Below, in pieces: positions 38,208-45,067 of a stretch of 45,067 nt of DNA. Source of the stretch: Komagataeibacter melaceti (lineage in GTDB: Bacteria > Pseudomonadota > Alphaproteobacteria > Acetobacterales > Acetobacteraceae); assembly GCF_003403295.1 (NCBI RefSeq), contig NZ_QUWV01000125.1, forward strand, positions 1-45,067, given 5' to 3'. The position numbers and the translations under genes are program-made. The notes beneath the pieces are model-generated. The model was not told where the DNA came from. It saw nothing but the letters and a program-made list of their open reading frames with translations, and made no database searches. Numbering within the stretch: position 1 is the stretch's first letter; every line of letters starts with the position of its first letter.

Positions 38208-39416
38208 TCACTCCGCGCCGGACCGGGTCTTCTGCCCGCCCGGTGCGCTACGGGGCACCAGCACGATCATCTGCCCGCCCGCGCGCAGGTTGCCCGCCGT
38301 CTGCGCGGCTTCAGGCCCCCAGCCCATATACAGGTCGGCGCGGTCGGAACCCTTGATGTCGGTGCCCAGATCCTGTGCGAAGACAAGCCGGTTCCAGTTC
38401 GTCTCATGCCCGTCCACCGGCACCTGCGTCTGCACCCATACCGGGCTGCCCAGCGCGATGTAATGGCGGTCAACCGCCATGGAACGGCCCGGCGTAAGCG
38501 GCACGCCCAGCGCGCCCGGCGCGCCTGCCTGCGCATCACCCTGCCCCAGATCCCGGAAGAAGACGTAATTCGGGTTCTGCTCCATCATGGCCATGGCATC
38601 GGACGGATTTGCCTCAAGCCAGCCACGGATGGACGCCATGCTGACATCATCGGCCTGCAGCAGCCCCCGTGACACCATGACCCGGCCCAGCGGCACGTAA
38701 GGCTGGCCATTCAGCCCGTCAAAGCCCAGCCGGATCACCCGCTCATCAGGCAGGCGCACGCGCCCCGCCCCCTGAATCTGGAGGAAGAACAGGTCCACCG
38801 GGTCCGCCAGCCACAGCAGTTCGAGCTTTTTATGCGCCAGAACGCCCTGGTCAATCTGCGCGCGGGTCCAGTACGGCACGACCTGACCACCCTGCAGGCG
38901 GCCCGTTACCGTATTACCCTGCGCATCGCGCTGGCGCACCAGATCGGGCGGGCGACGATAGACCGGGGTCTGGTAAATCCCGCCACGGTGGAGGGAGCCG
39001 CGGATTTCAGGTTCGTAATACCCCGTAAACAGCATGCCATCAGCCCGCTTGCCCGGGGGCACGCGGTAGGGCACGAACCATGTCTCGAAAAAGGCGCGCG
39101 CGGCTGCGCGGTCACCCATGGGCACCGTGCGCGCGGCATTGCAGGCCGCCGCCCAGTCCCCCACCTGCCGGCCGGGACGGGACGTGCCATCATCCCCGCC
39201 CAGCTTGCTGTCGGCGGGCAGGCTCTGGACCTTGTGGCAGTCTTCCACAAAAACCGGCAGCGCCTGCTCCAGCGGGTCATCCTTCCAGCCGGGCAGGCTG
39301 TTGAACGAGACGGGCCCCGAAGAGGGCGCGTGCCCCCCCAGATCAGGGAAGTCCAGATTACACCCGGACACGGCGAGAACGGCGCACAGGGACGCCGCGT
39401 ACCTGAATACTTTCAT
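38208..39416 (-). CDS. mltA: Membrane-bound lytic murein transglycosylase A
   Basis: A 402-residue outer-membrane lipoprotein that cleaves peptidoglycan to 1,6-anhydro muropeptides. The lipobox is VSGC near residue 19. MltA features: LFTGYYEPEIRGS, PVDLFFLQIQGAGRV, the ANPSDAMAMMEQNPNYVFFRDL segment, and the C-terminal 3D domain VFAQDLGTDIKGSDRADLYMGWG with the catalytic aspartate. Length exceeds E. coli MltA (365). It follows the Tim44-domain gene after 47 bases and precedes the methyltransferase gene by 13. Confidence 0.95.
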   Translation of the reverse strand: MKVFRYAASLCAVLAVSGCNLDFPDLGGHAPSSGPVSFNSLPGWKDDPLEQALPVFVEDCHKVQSLPADSKLGGDDGTSRPGRQVGDWAAACNAARTVPMGDRAAARAFFETWFVPYRVPPGKRADGMLFTGYYEPEIRGSLHRGGIYQTPVYRRPPDLVRQRDAQGNTVTGRLQGGQVVPYWTRAQIDQGVLAHKKLELLWLADPVDLFFLQIQGAGRVRLPDERVIRLGFDGLNGQPYVPLGRVMVSRGLLQADDVSMASIRGWLEANPSDAMAMMEQNPNYVFFRDLGQGDAQAGAPGALGVPLTPGRSMAVDRHYIALGSPVWVQTQVPVDGHETNWNRLVFAQDLGTDIKGSDRADLYMGWGPEAAQTAGNLRAGGQMIVLVPRSAPGGQKTRSGAE

Positions 39417-39463
39417 GAATACGATCAGATCACGGATTTATCGGCAGATTATGGCAGACATCT

Positions 39464-40141
39464 TTACGCGCTACGGCTCGCCCCAAGCCGCCAGACCGCG
39501 CCTGCCGTACCCGGAATGCATTCAAACGTCCACAGGTCGGAAAACTCGGTCACGGCATCAACGCCCGATACGGGCTGGCCATTGCTATCCACGGTCAGGC
39601 TGACCTGATCCGATACGATGCGGACCTCGATCCGGGCCTGCGGGTTCGGGCCGGTCTCATCCAGTTCCGCGCCGATGATGGCGATGTCGGTAATGTCGCG
39701 AATCTCGCTGCGCAGGACTTCACCGGCCTGCTGGCGGGACTGGATCGCGGCCTCGAACGCGGCATAGGTCGCCGCCGTCAGCCGTTCGCGCAGCACGGCA
39801 AGGTCACCGCTGGCATAGGCCCCCACGATCAGGCGGAACGAGCTTTCCACGCTTTTGGCGAACCCATCCGCCGTAAAGCCGGGCTGGAGCATGCCGATGC
39901 GGGCCAGCACGCCGCCCACGCGCGTATCCGGCCCCGGAATGTCGTATGTTATGGCGGGCGGGGGTGGCTCGGGCGCCTGTTCCACCACCGGCTGGCTGAC
40001 CGGCTGGGGCGCCATGGGGCGCATGGCGGGTTCAGCGCCGACCCGGCGGCCAAGGATGCCACGCAGGCGCAGGACGAGGAAGACAGCCACCAGCCCCAGA
40101 ATAACCAGATCCAGAGGAAAATGACCAAAAGAGAAATTCAT
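39464..40141 (-). CDS. Tim44-domain (TimA-like) membrane-anchored protein
   Basis: A 225-residue protein with one N-terminal transmembrane helix (LDLVILGLVAVFLVLRLRGILGRR), a Pro-rich linker and a C-terminal Tim44/L45 domain (GFTADGFAKSVESSFRLIVGAYASGDLAVLRERLT, SLTVDSNGQPVSGVDAVTEFSDLWTFE). In alphaproteobacteria these TimA proteins lie beside secB and mltA, as here. The mitochondrial relative helps protein import; the bacterial role is unclear. The ATG at 40141 begins the conserved MNFSFGHF; a longer frame to 40231 is less likely. Divergent from secB. Confidence 0.9.
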   Translation of the reverse strand: MNFSFGHFPLDLVILGLVAVFLVLRLRGILGRRVGAEPAMRPMAPQPVSQPVVEQAPEPPPPAITYDIPGPDTRVGGVLARIGMLQPGFTADGFAKSVESSFRLIVGAYASGDLAVLRERLTAATYAAFEAAIQSRQQAGEVLRSEIRDITDIAIIGAELDETGPNPQARIEVRIVSDQVSLTVDSNGQPVSGVDAVTEFSDLWTFECIPGTAGAVWRLGASRSA

Positions 40142-40344
40142 GCCGCGCGTCCAAAACCGCAGGCGGCCAAGCCTGCCAGAAATTAGCCTGCACCCAACAT
40201 AGGCAACGCCCGGAGACAGCACAATGCGCAACCCCCGTTAAAATTCCGGCGGCTGGTATGGCATCGCCTGCTGGCCCATGCTACGGCCAGAGAATACGAT
40301 AAGCGTTTTCCCGTTCCATGTTACTGTGGAGACCATAGACAAGC

Positions 40345-40866
40345 ATGTCCGATAAGACCCAGCCCCCCGCCACTGAAGACGGTCAGGGCGCGCCTCCGGC
40401 CCTGCCGCTCGCGATCAACCTGCAATACATCAAGGACCTCTCGTTCGAGGTGCCCGCTGGCGCGGAAATCTTCGCGACGCTGCGCACCAGCCCGCAGATC
40501 TCGGTCAACATCGACGTGCAGGCCAACCGCCTTGAGCAGGAACAGCCGGTGTTCGAGGTGCTCCTGACCGTCAAGGCCGAAGCCAGCGAACCCCCGCAGC
40601 AGGAAGGTGGCCCCGCGGGCCGTCCGGTCTTCATTGCCGAACTGACCTATGCCGCGATCGCGACGCTGAACAACCCGCCGGCCGAGCTGATCGAGCCGAT
40701 CCTGCTGGTGGAAGTGCCGCGCCTGATCTTCCCGTACGTGCGCAACATCCTGAGCGAAGTCACGCGTGATGGCGGCTTCCCGCCGGTCGTGCTCCAGCCG
40801 ATTGATTTCGTGTCGCTGTGGCAGGCCAAGCGCAACTCCTTTGACCAGACGCCGGGCCACGCCTGA
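40345..40866 (+). CDS. secB: Protein-export chaperone SecB
   Basis: A 173-residue tetrameric cytosolic chaperone that delivers unfolded precursors to SecA. INLQYIKDLSFEVP, VNIDVQANRL, FIAELTYAAIATL, LLVEVPRLIFPYVRNILSEVTRDGGFPPVVLQPIDFVSLW are family hallmarks. It stands alone between a shared divergent promoter region (40142-40344) and a strong terminator. Confidence 0.97.
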   Translation: MSDKTQPPATEDGQGAPPALPLAINLQYIKDLSFEVPAGAEIFATLRTSPQISVNIDVQANRLEQEQPVFEVLLTVKAEASEPPQQEGGPAGRPVFIAELTYAAIATLNNPPAELIEPILLVEVPRLIFPYVRNILSEVTRDGGFPPVVLQPIDFVSLWQAKRNSFDQTPGHA

Positions 40867-40898
40867 TCTGGCGGGTTTTCATCCTGAACGGATGACCG

Positions 40899-40928
40899 GG
40901 CCGGGGGCTTATGCTCCCGGCCTTTTTT
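40899..40928 (+). terminator. Rho-independent terminator of secB
   Basis: GGCCGGGGGC (40899-40908), loop TTAT, GCTCCCGGCC (40913-40922) with one G-U pair, followed by six T residues. Confidence 0.95.
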
Positions 40929-40935
40929 AATACCT

Positions 40936-41721
40936 TCAGGGTCGGTCAGCCTGTTCCACACAGGCCAGCATCGCTGTCTGGTCGGGGCGTTCGGCCACGC
41001 TGACATCCCGCCAGCGCGGCCCCTCCGCCAGGACTGCCGCAACCCCATGTGACATGACAACGGCCCGCACGCTGGCCAGGCACGGCGCAAGCCGGGCATC
41101 CAGCGCGGCCAGAAAAGCCTCCGCCGTGCGGGCCGAATACAGCATGACAGCCCCAATGCGCCCGGCGCGCAGGGCCGCGCGCGCGGGTCCGGGCAGGCGC
41201 TGGCTGGCGCGGGCGGCATAGACGCACCGCCGCAGCACCCGCAGCCCATCGGCACGCAGGCTTGCCGCCATCTCCAGCCCGTATCCCCGCCCCACGGCCA
41301 GCAGCACCCGGCTCCCGGCTGGCACGTGGGCACGGATCAGGCCCAGCAGGTCATCCGCCGTGCCGGTGGCGGCAATGACATGGCTGAACCCGGCCGCGCG
41401 CGCCCGCGCACCGGTGGCATTGCCCACCACGTAACAGGGAAGGTGATGCCACTGGGGCCGGTTGATGGCGGGGATTGCCTGCGCGCTGGTCAGGACCAGC
41501 GCATCGGGCTGGAACGCGCCGGTGGACAGGGCGAAATGTTCGATACGCAGCATGGGGGCCGCGAGGGGCCGCAGCCCCATGGCCTCCACCGCCGCCATGG
41601 TGAGGGCAAGCCCGGGCGGGGGGCGTGTTATGATCACGCCATCAGGACTATGGGGCGGGTCCTGCCTATTCGGCAAAGATGTCGGCCGGGCTGTCCGCCC
41701 GCAGGCTGCGACCAAGGTCAC
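40936..41721 (-). CDS. hemD: Uroporphyrinogen-III synthase
   Basis: Up to 261 residues; closes hydroxymethylbilane to uroporphyrinogen III. The sequence is weakly conserved as usual, but GVIITRPPPGLALTMAAVEAMGLRPLAAPMLRIE, LVLTSAQAIPAI, and AVMLYSARTAEAFLAAL fit the HemD pattern. Its position just after hemC supports the call. The ATG at 41721 would overlap hemC by 56 bases; a GTG at 41637, directly before the conserved IITRPPPG, gives 234 residues and is a credible alternative. Confidence 0.88.
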   Translation of the reverse strand: MTLVAACGRTARPTSLPNRQDPPHSPDGVIITRPPPGLALTMAAVEAMGLRPLAAPMLRIEHFALSTGAFQPDALVLTSAQAIPAINRPQWHHLPCYVVGNATGARARAAGFSHVIAATGTADDLLGLIRAHVPAGSRVLLAVGRGYGLEMAASLRADGLRVLRRCVYAARASQRLPGPARAALRAGRIGAVMLYSARTAEAFLAALDARLAPCLASVRAVVMSHGVAAVLAEGPRWRDVSVAERPDQTAMLACVEQADRP

Positions 41722-42742
41722 GCCCGAGGCGTGCTGCGTCGGATGGCGCGCCGCTTATGGAACGCTTGAGCAGGAAGGAGCCGTCCTCACGCGCGACAAG
41801 CCCGGTCAGGTGCAGTTCCGGCGCGCCCCCGGCCACGACCGGGATCAGGCGCGCGTACCCGCCAATCGGTGTGCGGCACGAGCCGTCCAGCTCCGCCAGC
41901 AGCGCGCGTTCGGCCGTGGCGACGGCCCGCGCCTCGTAATCCTCGATCGCGGACAGGAGTTCACGCAGTTCCACATCGCTCTCACGCACCGTAACGCCCA
42001 CGATGCCCTGCCCCGCCGCAGGCACCATGATGGTGGGGTCAAGGACCACATCCGCACGGTCTTCCATGCCCAGACGGCGCAGCCCCGCATAGGCCAGAAG
42101 CGTTGCATCGCACTGGCGCGCCGCCAGCTTGTCCAGCCGGGTCTGCACATTGCCACGCAGCAGGCCGAAGCGCAGGTCGGGGCGCACATGCAGCATCTGC
42201 GCCTGACGGCGTACGGAGGCACAGCCCACCAGCGCGCCCTCCGGCAGGCCCGCGTAGGGATCAGCCGGGTCCGGCTCTTCACAGTCGGGGCCGAGGATCA
42301 GCACATCGCGCGCATCCTCGCGCTTGAGCGTGCAGGCCAGCACCAGCCCCGGCGGCAGGGTGGTTTCCAGATCCTTCAGGCTATGGACGGCAAAGTCGAT
42401 CCGGCCATCCAGCAGGGCTTCATGGATTTCCTTGGCGAACAGGCCCTTGCCGCCAATTTCCGCCAGCTTGCGGTTGAGCACCTGATCGCCCGTGGTGCTG
42501 ATCTGGTGTTCCTGAAACGCGCCCATGTCGCGCAGGACGGGGCAGAAACGGGTCAGTACCGTCAGGAAGGCCCGTGTCTGCACCAGCGCGAGCGGAGACG
42601 CGCGCGTCCCGACCCTGAGCGGCAGCTTGCGCCGGTGGGGTTCGGCTTGCGTGGCTTCCTTTCGCTGGCGGGCAGCGGCCTCGGCCGCGACCTTTTGTAG
42701 CGCGGACGACGGAAACAGGGCTGATGGCTTTGCGGACTCCAT
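41666..42742 (-). CDS. hemC: Hydroxymethylbilane synthase (porphobilinogen deaminase)
   Basis: A 358-residue enzyme that joins four porphobilinogen units. LRVGTRASPLALVQT, DFAVHSLKDLETTLP, GCASVRRQAQ, LRGNVQTRLDKL and the cofactor cysteine in ELDGSCRTPIGGYA are seen. The conserved domain begins only at residue 41; the first 40 residues are Ala-, Lys- and Arg-rich and look non-conserved, so the true start may be later or this is a local extension. First gene of a hemCD pair; divergent from tsaD (71 bases between starts). Confidence 0.95.
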   Translation of the reverse strand: MESAKPSALFPSSALQKVAAEAAARQRKEATQAEPHRRKLPLRVGTRASPLALVQTRAFLTVLTRFCPVLRDMGAFQEHQISTTGDQVLNRKLAEIGGKGLFAKEIHEALLDGRIDFAVHSLKDLETTLPPGLVLACTLKREDARDVLILGPDCEEPDPADPYAGLPEGALVGCASVRRQAQMLHVRPDLRFGLLRGNVQTRLDKLAARQCDATLLAYAGLRRLGMEDRADVVLDPTIMVPAAGQGIVGVTVRESDVELRELLSAIEDYEARAVATAERALLAELDGSCRTPIGGYARLIPVVAGGAPELHLTGLVAREDGSFLLKRSISGAPSDAARLGRDLGRSLRADSPADIFAE

Positions 42743-42813
42743 TGCGCGTGTCTATTACCACACCACGATAAAGGAAAGATGACATTCGGCACGACCGGAC
42801 TGTAAATTGCGCC

Positions 42814-43908
42814 ATGCCCGACACCAGACAAGCCCCCCCCGAAATGCCAACTCCCGTTATGGCCATTGAATCTTCGTGCGATGACACCGCCTGCGCCATC
42901 GTTACGGGCGACGGTCGGATACTGGCTGATGCGACATTATCGCAATCCGGCCATGTGCCATTCGGCGGGGTCGTGCCCGAAATCGCGGCCCGCGCGCACC
43001 TGTCCGCGCTGCCCGCGCTGGTACGCGACACGCTGGAGGCCGCTGGCCTGCGCGCGCGTGACCTCGGGGCCATTGCAGCAAGTTGCGGGCCAGGTCTGAT
43101 CGGCGGGCTGATCGTGGGGGCCGACATGGGCAAGGGCATGGCCCTGGCACTGGACAGGCCCTTCATTGCCGTAAATCATATCGAGGCCCACGCCCTGACC
43201 GCCCGCCTGCCCGGCATTGCCGCCAATGGCGCGCCTTTTCCCTACCTGCTGCTGCTGGTTTCCGGCGGGCACTGCCAGTGCATCGCGGTGGAAGGTGTCG
43301 GCCATTACCGCAGGCTGGGCGGCACGATTGACGATGCGGCGGGCGAGGCGTTCGACAAGGTCGCCAAGATGCTGGGGCTGGGCTGGCCCGGCGGCCCGGC
43401 GGTGGAAAGCCTGGCGCGTGAGGGTGACCCTGGCGCGGTCGCCTTGCCCCGCCCGCTGATGGGACGGCCCGGCTGCGATTTCTCCTTCTCCGGTCTGAAG
43501 ACCGCCGTGGCGCAGAAGCTGCCCGCACAGGTCCGCACCGCCCTTACGCGCCAGCAGGCGGCCGATCTTGCCGCAAGCTTCCAGCAGGCGGTGAGTGATA
43601 TCGTCATCGACCGCCTTGGCCACGCGCTGGACATGATGCCCCGGCCCACCACGCTGGTCGTGGCCGGTGGCGTCGCGGCCAACGGGATGCTGCGCGCACG
43701 GTTGCGGGACTTCGCCGCCATGCATGACCTCCCGTTTGCCGCCCCACCGCTGCGCCTGTGCACGGACAATGCCGTCATGGTGGCGTGGGCCGCGATCGAG
43801 ACCATGCGCGCGCGTCTGGCACTTGGCCTGCCCATTCCCGATGATATCGCCATGCGCCCGCGCCCGCGCTGGCCGCTATCGGAAATGGCGCAGCGCATGA
43901 CCGCGTAA
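42814..43908 (+). CDS. tsaD: tRNA threonylcarbamoyladenosine biosynthesis protein TsaD
   Basis: A 364-residue enzyme that, with TsaB and TsaE, transfers the threonylcarbamoyl group to A37 of tRNAs reading ANN codons. AIESSCDDTACAIV, the metal motif NHIEAH, LLLLVSGGHCQ, GGTIDDAAGEAFDKVAKMLGLGWPGGP, CDFSFSGLKTAV, VVAGGVAANGMLR and CTDNAVMVAW are all present. The exact start could also be 42844. gpsA follows after about 140 bases, a pairing common in alphaproteobacteria. Confidence 0.97.
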   Translation: MPDTRQAPPEMPTPVMAIESSCDDTACAIVTGDGRILADATLSQSGHVPFGGVVPEIAARAHLSALPALVRDTLEAAGLRARDLGAIAASCGPGLIGGLIVGADMGKGMALALDRPFIAVNHIEAHALTARLPGIAANGAPFPYLLLLVSGGHCQCIAVEGVGHYRRLGGTIDDAAGEAFDKVAKMLGLGWPGGPAVESLAREGDPGAVALPRPLMGRPGCDFSFSGLKTAVAQKLPAQVRTALTRQQAADLAASFQQAVSDIVIDRLGHALDMMPRPTTLVVAGGVAANGMLRARLRDFAAMHDLPFAAPPLRLCTDNAVMVAWAAIETMRARLALGLPIPDDIAMRPRPRWPLSEMAQRMTA

Positions 43909-44051
43909 AACATCCCGCGCGCCGGTCAACGGGGGCATCAACACAACGCCATCCGCCACCCCCTTGCATGGCAAACCCAACAGGCGCATTGCGGTTAACG
44001 CAACAACAGAATGCCGGACAGGGCACACCACCCAAAGGGGGAGCTAAGGGG

Positions 44052-45023
44052 ATGACCCATATCGCGCGGATTGCCGTGATCGGCGCAGGCGCATGGGGGA
44101 CGGCGCTGGCCATGCAGGCCGCCCGCGCGGGCGCGCATGTCAGCCTGTGGGCGCGTAATCCCGCCGCCATGTCCGCGGGCCGGGTGCTGCCGCGCCTGCC
44201 CGGCTTCGCCCTGCCCGACACCATTACCGTAAGTGGCGACATGCCGCGCCAGGCCGACCTGATCCTGCTGGCCTGCCCCATGCAGCACCTGCGCGCCACG
44301 GCACGCCACGTACCCCCCTGCGCGCCCATGATCGCGTGCTGCAAGGGCATGGAGCAGGCTACCGGCCTCATGCCGCTGCAGGTATTGGGCGAACTGTTCC
44401 CCCATAGCGTGCTGGGCGTCCTGTCCGGCCCCAATTTCGCCCATGAAATCGCGGCTGGCCTGCCCGCAGCCGCCGTGCTGGCCAGTACGGAGCGCGCGCA
44501 GGCCCGCAGGCTGGCCGACCTGCTGACCACGCCGTCCTTCCGCCTTTATGCAAGCGACGACCCGACCGGCGTGCAGCTTGGCGGGGCCGCCAAGAACGTG
44601 ATCGCCATCGCGGCGGGCGCCACCATGGGCGCACGGCTGGGGGAAAATGCCCGCGCGGCACTGATCACCCGCAGCATTGCGGAACTGGCGCGCCTGTCCC
44701 TGGCGCTGGGCGGCAGGCCGGAAACCCTGTCCGGCCTTGCGGGAATCGGGGACCTGCTGCTGACCTGCACGGGCCTTGCCTCACGCAATTACCGGCTTGG
44801 GCTGGCCATCGGGCAGGGCACGCCCGCGCTACAGGCCGCAACCGCGCTGGAAGGCGTGGCCGAGGGCATGGCCACGGCCCCGGCGCTGCATGAACTGGCG
44901 CAGCGCCACGATGTGAGCACGCCGGTCATCGCCACGGTCAGCAGCCTGCTGGCGGGCACGATCGACATGGCCGAAGCGGGCCGGCGGCTGCTGGCGCGGC
45001 CCGTGGGGCATGAATTCACATGA
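44052..45023 (+). CDS. gpsA: Glycerol-3-phosphate dehydrogenase [NAD(P)+]
   Basis: A 323-residue cytosolic enzyme making sn-glycerol-3-phosphate for phospholipids. NAD(P)-binding IAVIGAGAWGTALA (residues 7-20), LSGPNFAHEIAAGLPAAAVLAS, GGAAKNVIAIAAGATMG (with the catalytic lysine), and TLSGLAGIGDLLLTCTGLASRN are typical. The ATG at 44052 lies right before the conserved IARIAVIGAG and has GGGGAG upstream; the frame extends to 43968. The last 44 bases of the window hold nothing I can call. Confidence 0.96.
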   Translation: MTHIARIAVIGAGAWGTALAMQAARAGAHVSLWARNPAAMSAGRVLPRLPGFALPDTITVSGDMPRQADLILLACPMQHLRATARHVPPCAPMIACCKGMEQATGLMPLQVLGELFPHSVLGVLSGPNFAHEIAAGLPAAAVLASTERAQARRLADLLTTPSFRLYASDDPTGVQLGGAAKNVIAIAAGATMGARLGENARAALITRSIAELARLSLALGGRPETLSGLAGIGDLLLTCTGLASRNYRLGLAIGQGTPALQAATALEGVAEGMATAPALHELAQRHDVSTPVIATVSSLLAGTIDMAEAGRRLLARPVGHEFT

Positions 45024-45067
45024 CCCCCACATGCCCCGCCCCACCCTGCGTCCGAACGGGTGGCTTG

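Overview
The window is high-GC chromosomal DNA from an acetic acid bacterium. The best fit is Komagataeibacter or a close relative (Acetobacteraceae). The main evidence is a complete adhA-adhB pair for the membrane-bound PQQ alcohol dehydrogenase, whose triheme subunit closely resembles the Komagataeibacter protein as I remember it, and a four-gene haem-copper quinol oxidase operon. A class I lysyl-tRNA synthetase and a SecB/Tim44/MltA/Smr neighbourhood also point to an alphaproteobacterium. I saw no tRNA, rRNA, insertion sequence, prophage or CRISPR array. This is core chromosome with a few accessory genes.

Layout. 1-1.8 kb: a divergent pair for starting polysaccharide synthesis, a WbpM/CapD-type membrane epimerase-dehydratase cut by the left edge and a WecA/WbpL-type phosphosugar transferase. 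1.85-4.4 kb: a secreted protein of unknown function, a MarR-type regulator and an M17 aminopeptidase. 4.5-8.0 kb: a SUV3-like RNA helicase, an overlapping S4 RNA-binding protein and the 7Fe ferredoxin FdxA, closed by a symmetrical terminator. 8.1-12.5 kb: cyoDCBA (leftward) and a long AT-rich upstream region. 12.6-14.1 kb: a Bax-inhibitor-1 family membrane protein and ThpR. 14.1-18.3 kb: adhA-adhB behind a long leader with a large hairpin. 18.5-27.4 kb: a CobB sirtuin and a uracil-DNA glycosylase-like protein, MarC, an MprF-like protein with a short synthase domain directly after LysRS-I, and a DinG-type Fe-S helicase. 27.4-31 kb: a cold-shock protein, groES-groEL under a perfect CIRCE operator, and a dienelactone hydrolase. 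31-35 kb: mtnP overlapping a solitary cytochrome c1 gene, hemF, and a solute-receptor-like protein. 35-40.9 kb: smr, a triheme peroxidase, a solitary DNA methyltransferase, mltA, a Tim44-domain protein and secB. 40.9-45 kb: hemC-hemD, tsaD and gpsA.

How it fits together. The respiratory theme is strong. AdhAB oxidises ethanol in the periplasm and reduces ubiquinone; CyoABCD reoxidises the quinol with oxygen; the triheme peroxidase probably spends quinol electrons on hydrogen peroxide; and HemC, HemD and HemF supply haem. A cytochrome c1 gene without its Rieske and cytochrome b partners is the odd member. The envelope theme covers polysaccharide initiation, MprF/LysRS, MltA, SecB and Tim44.

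The observations I would follow first are the large stem-loop in the adhA leader, the shortened MprF beside LysRS, the orphan cytochrome c1 overlapping mtnP, and the solitary methyltransferase plus triheme peroxidase lying between mltA and smr. I found no clearly undescribed defence or mobile system. All family calls come from reading motifs, without database searches.
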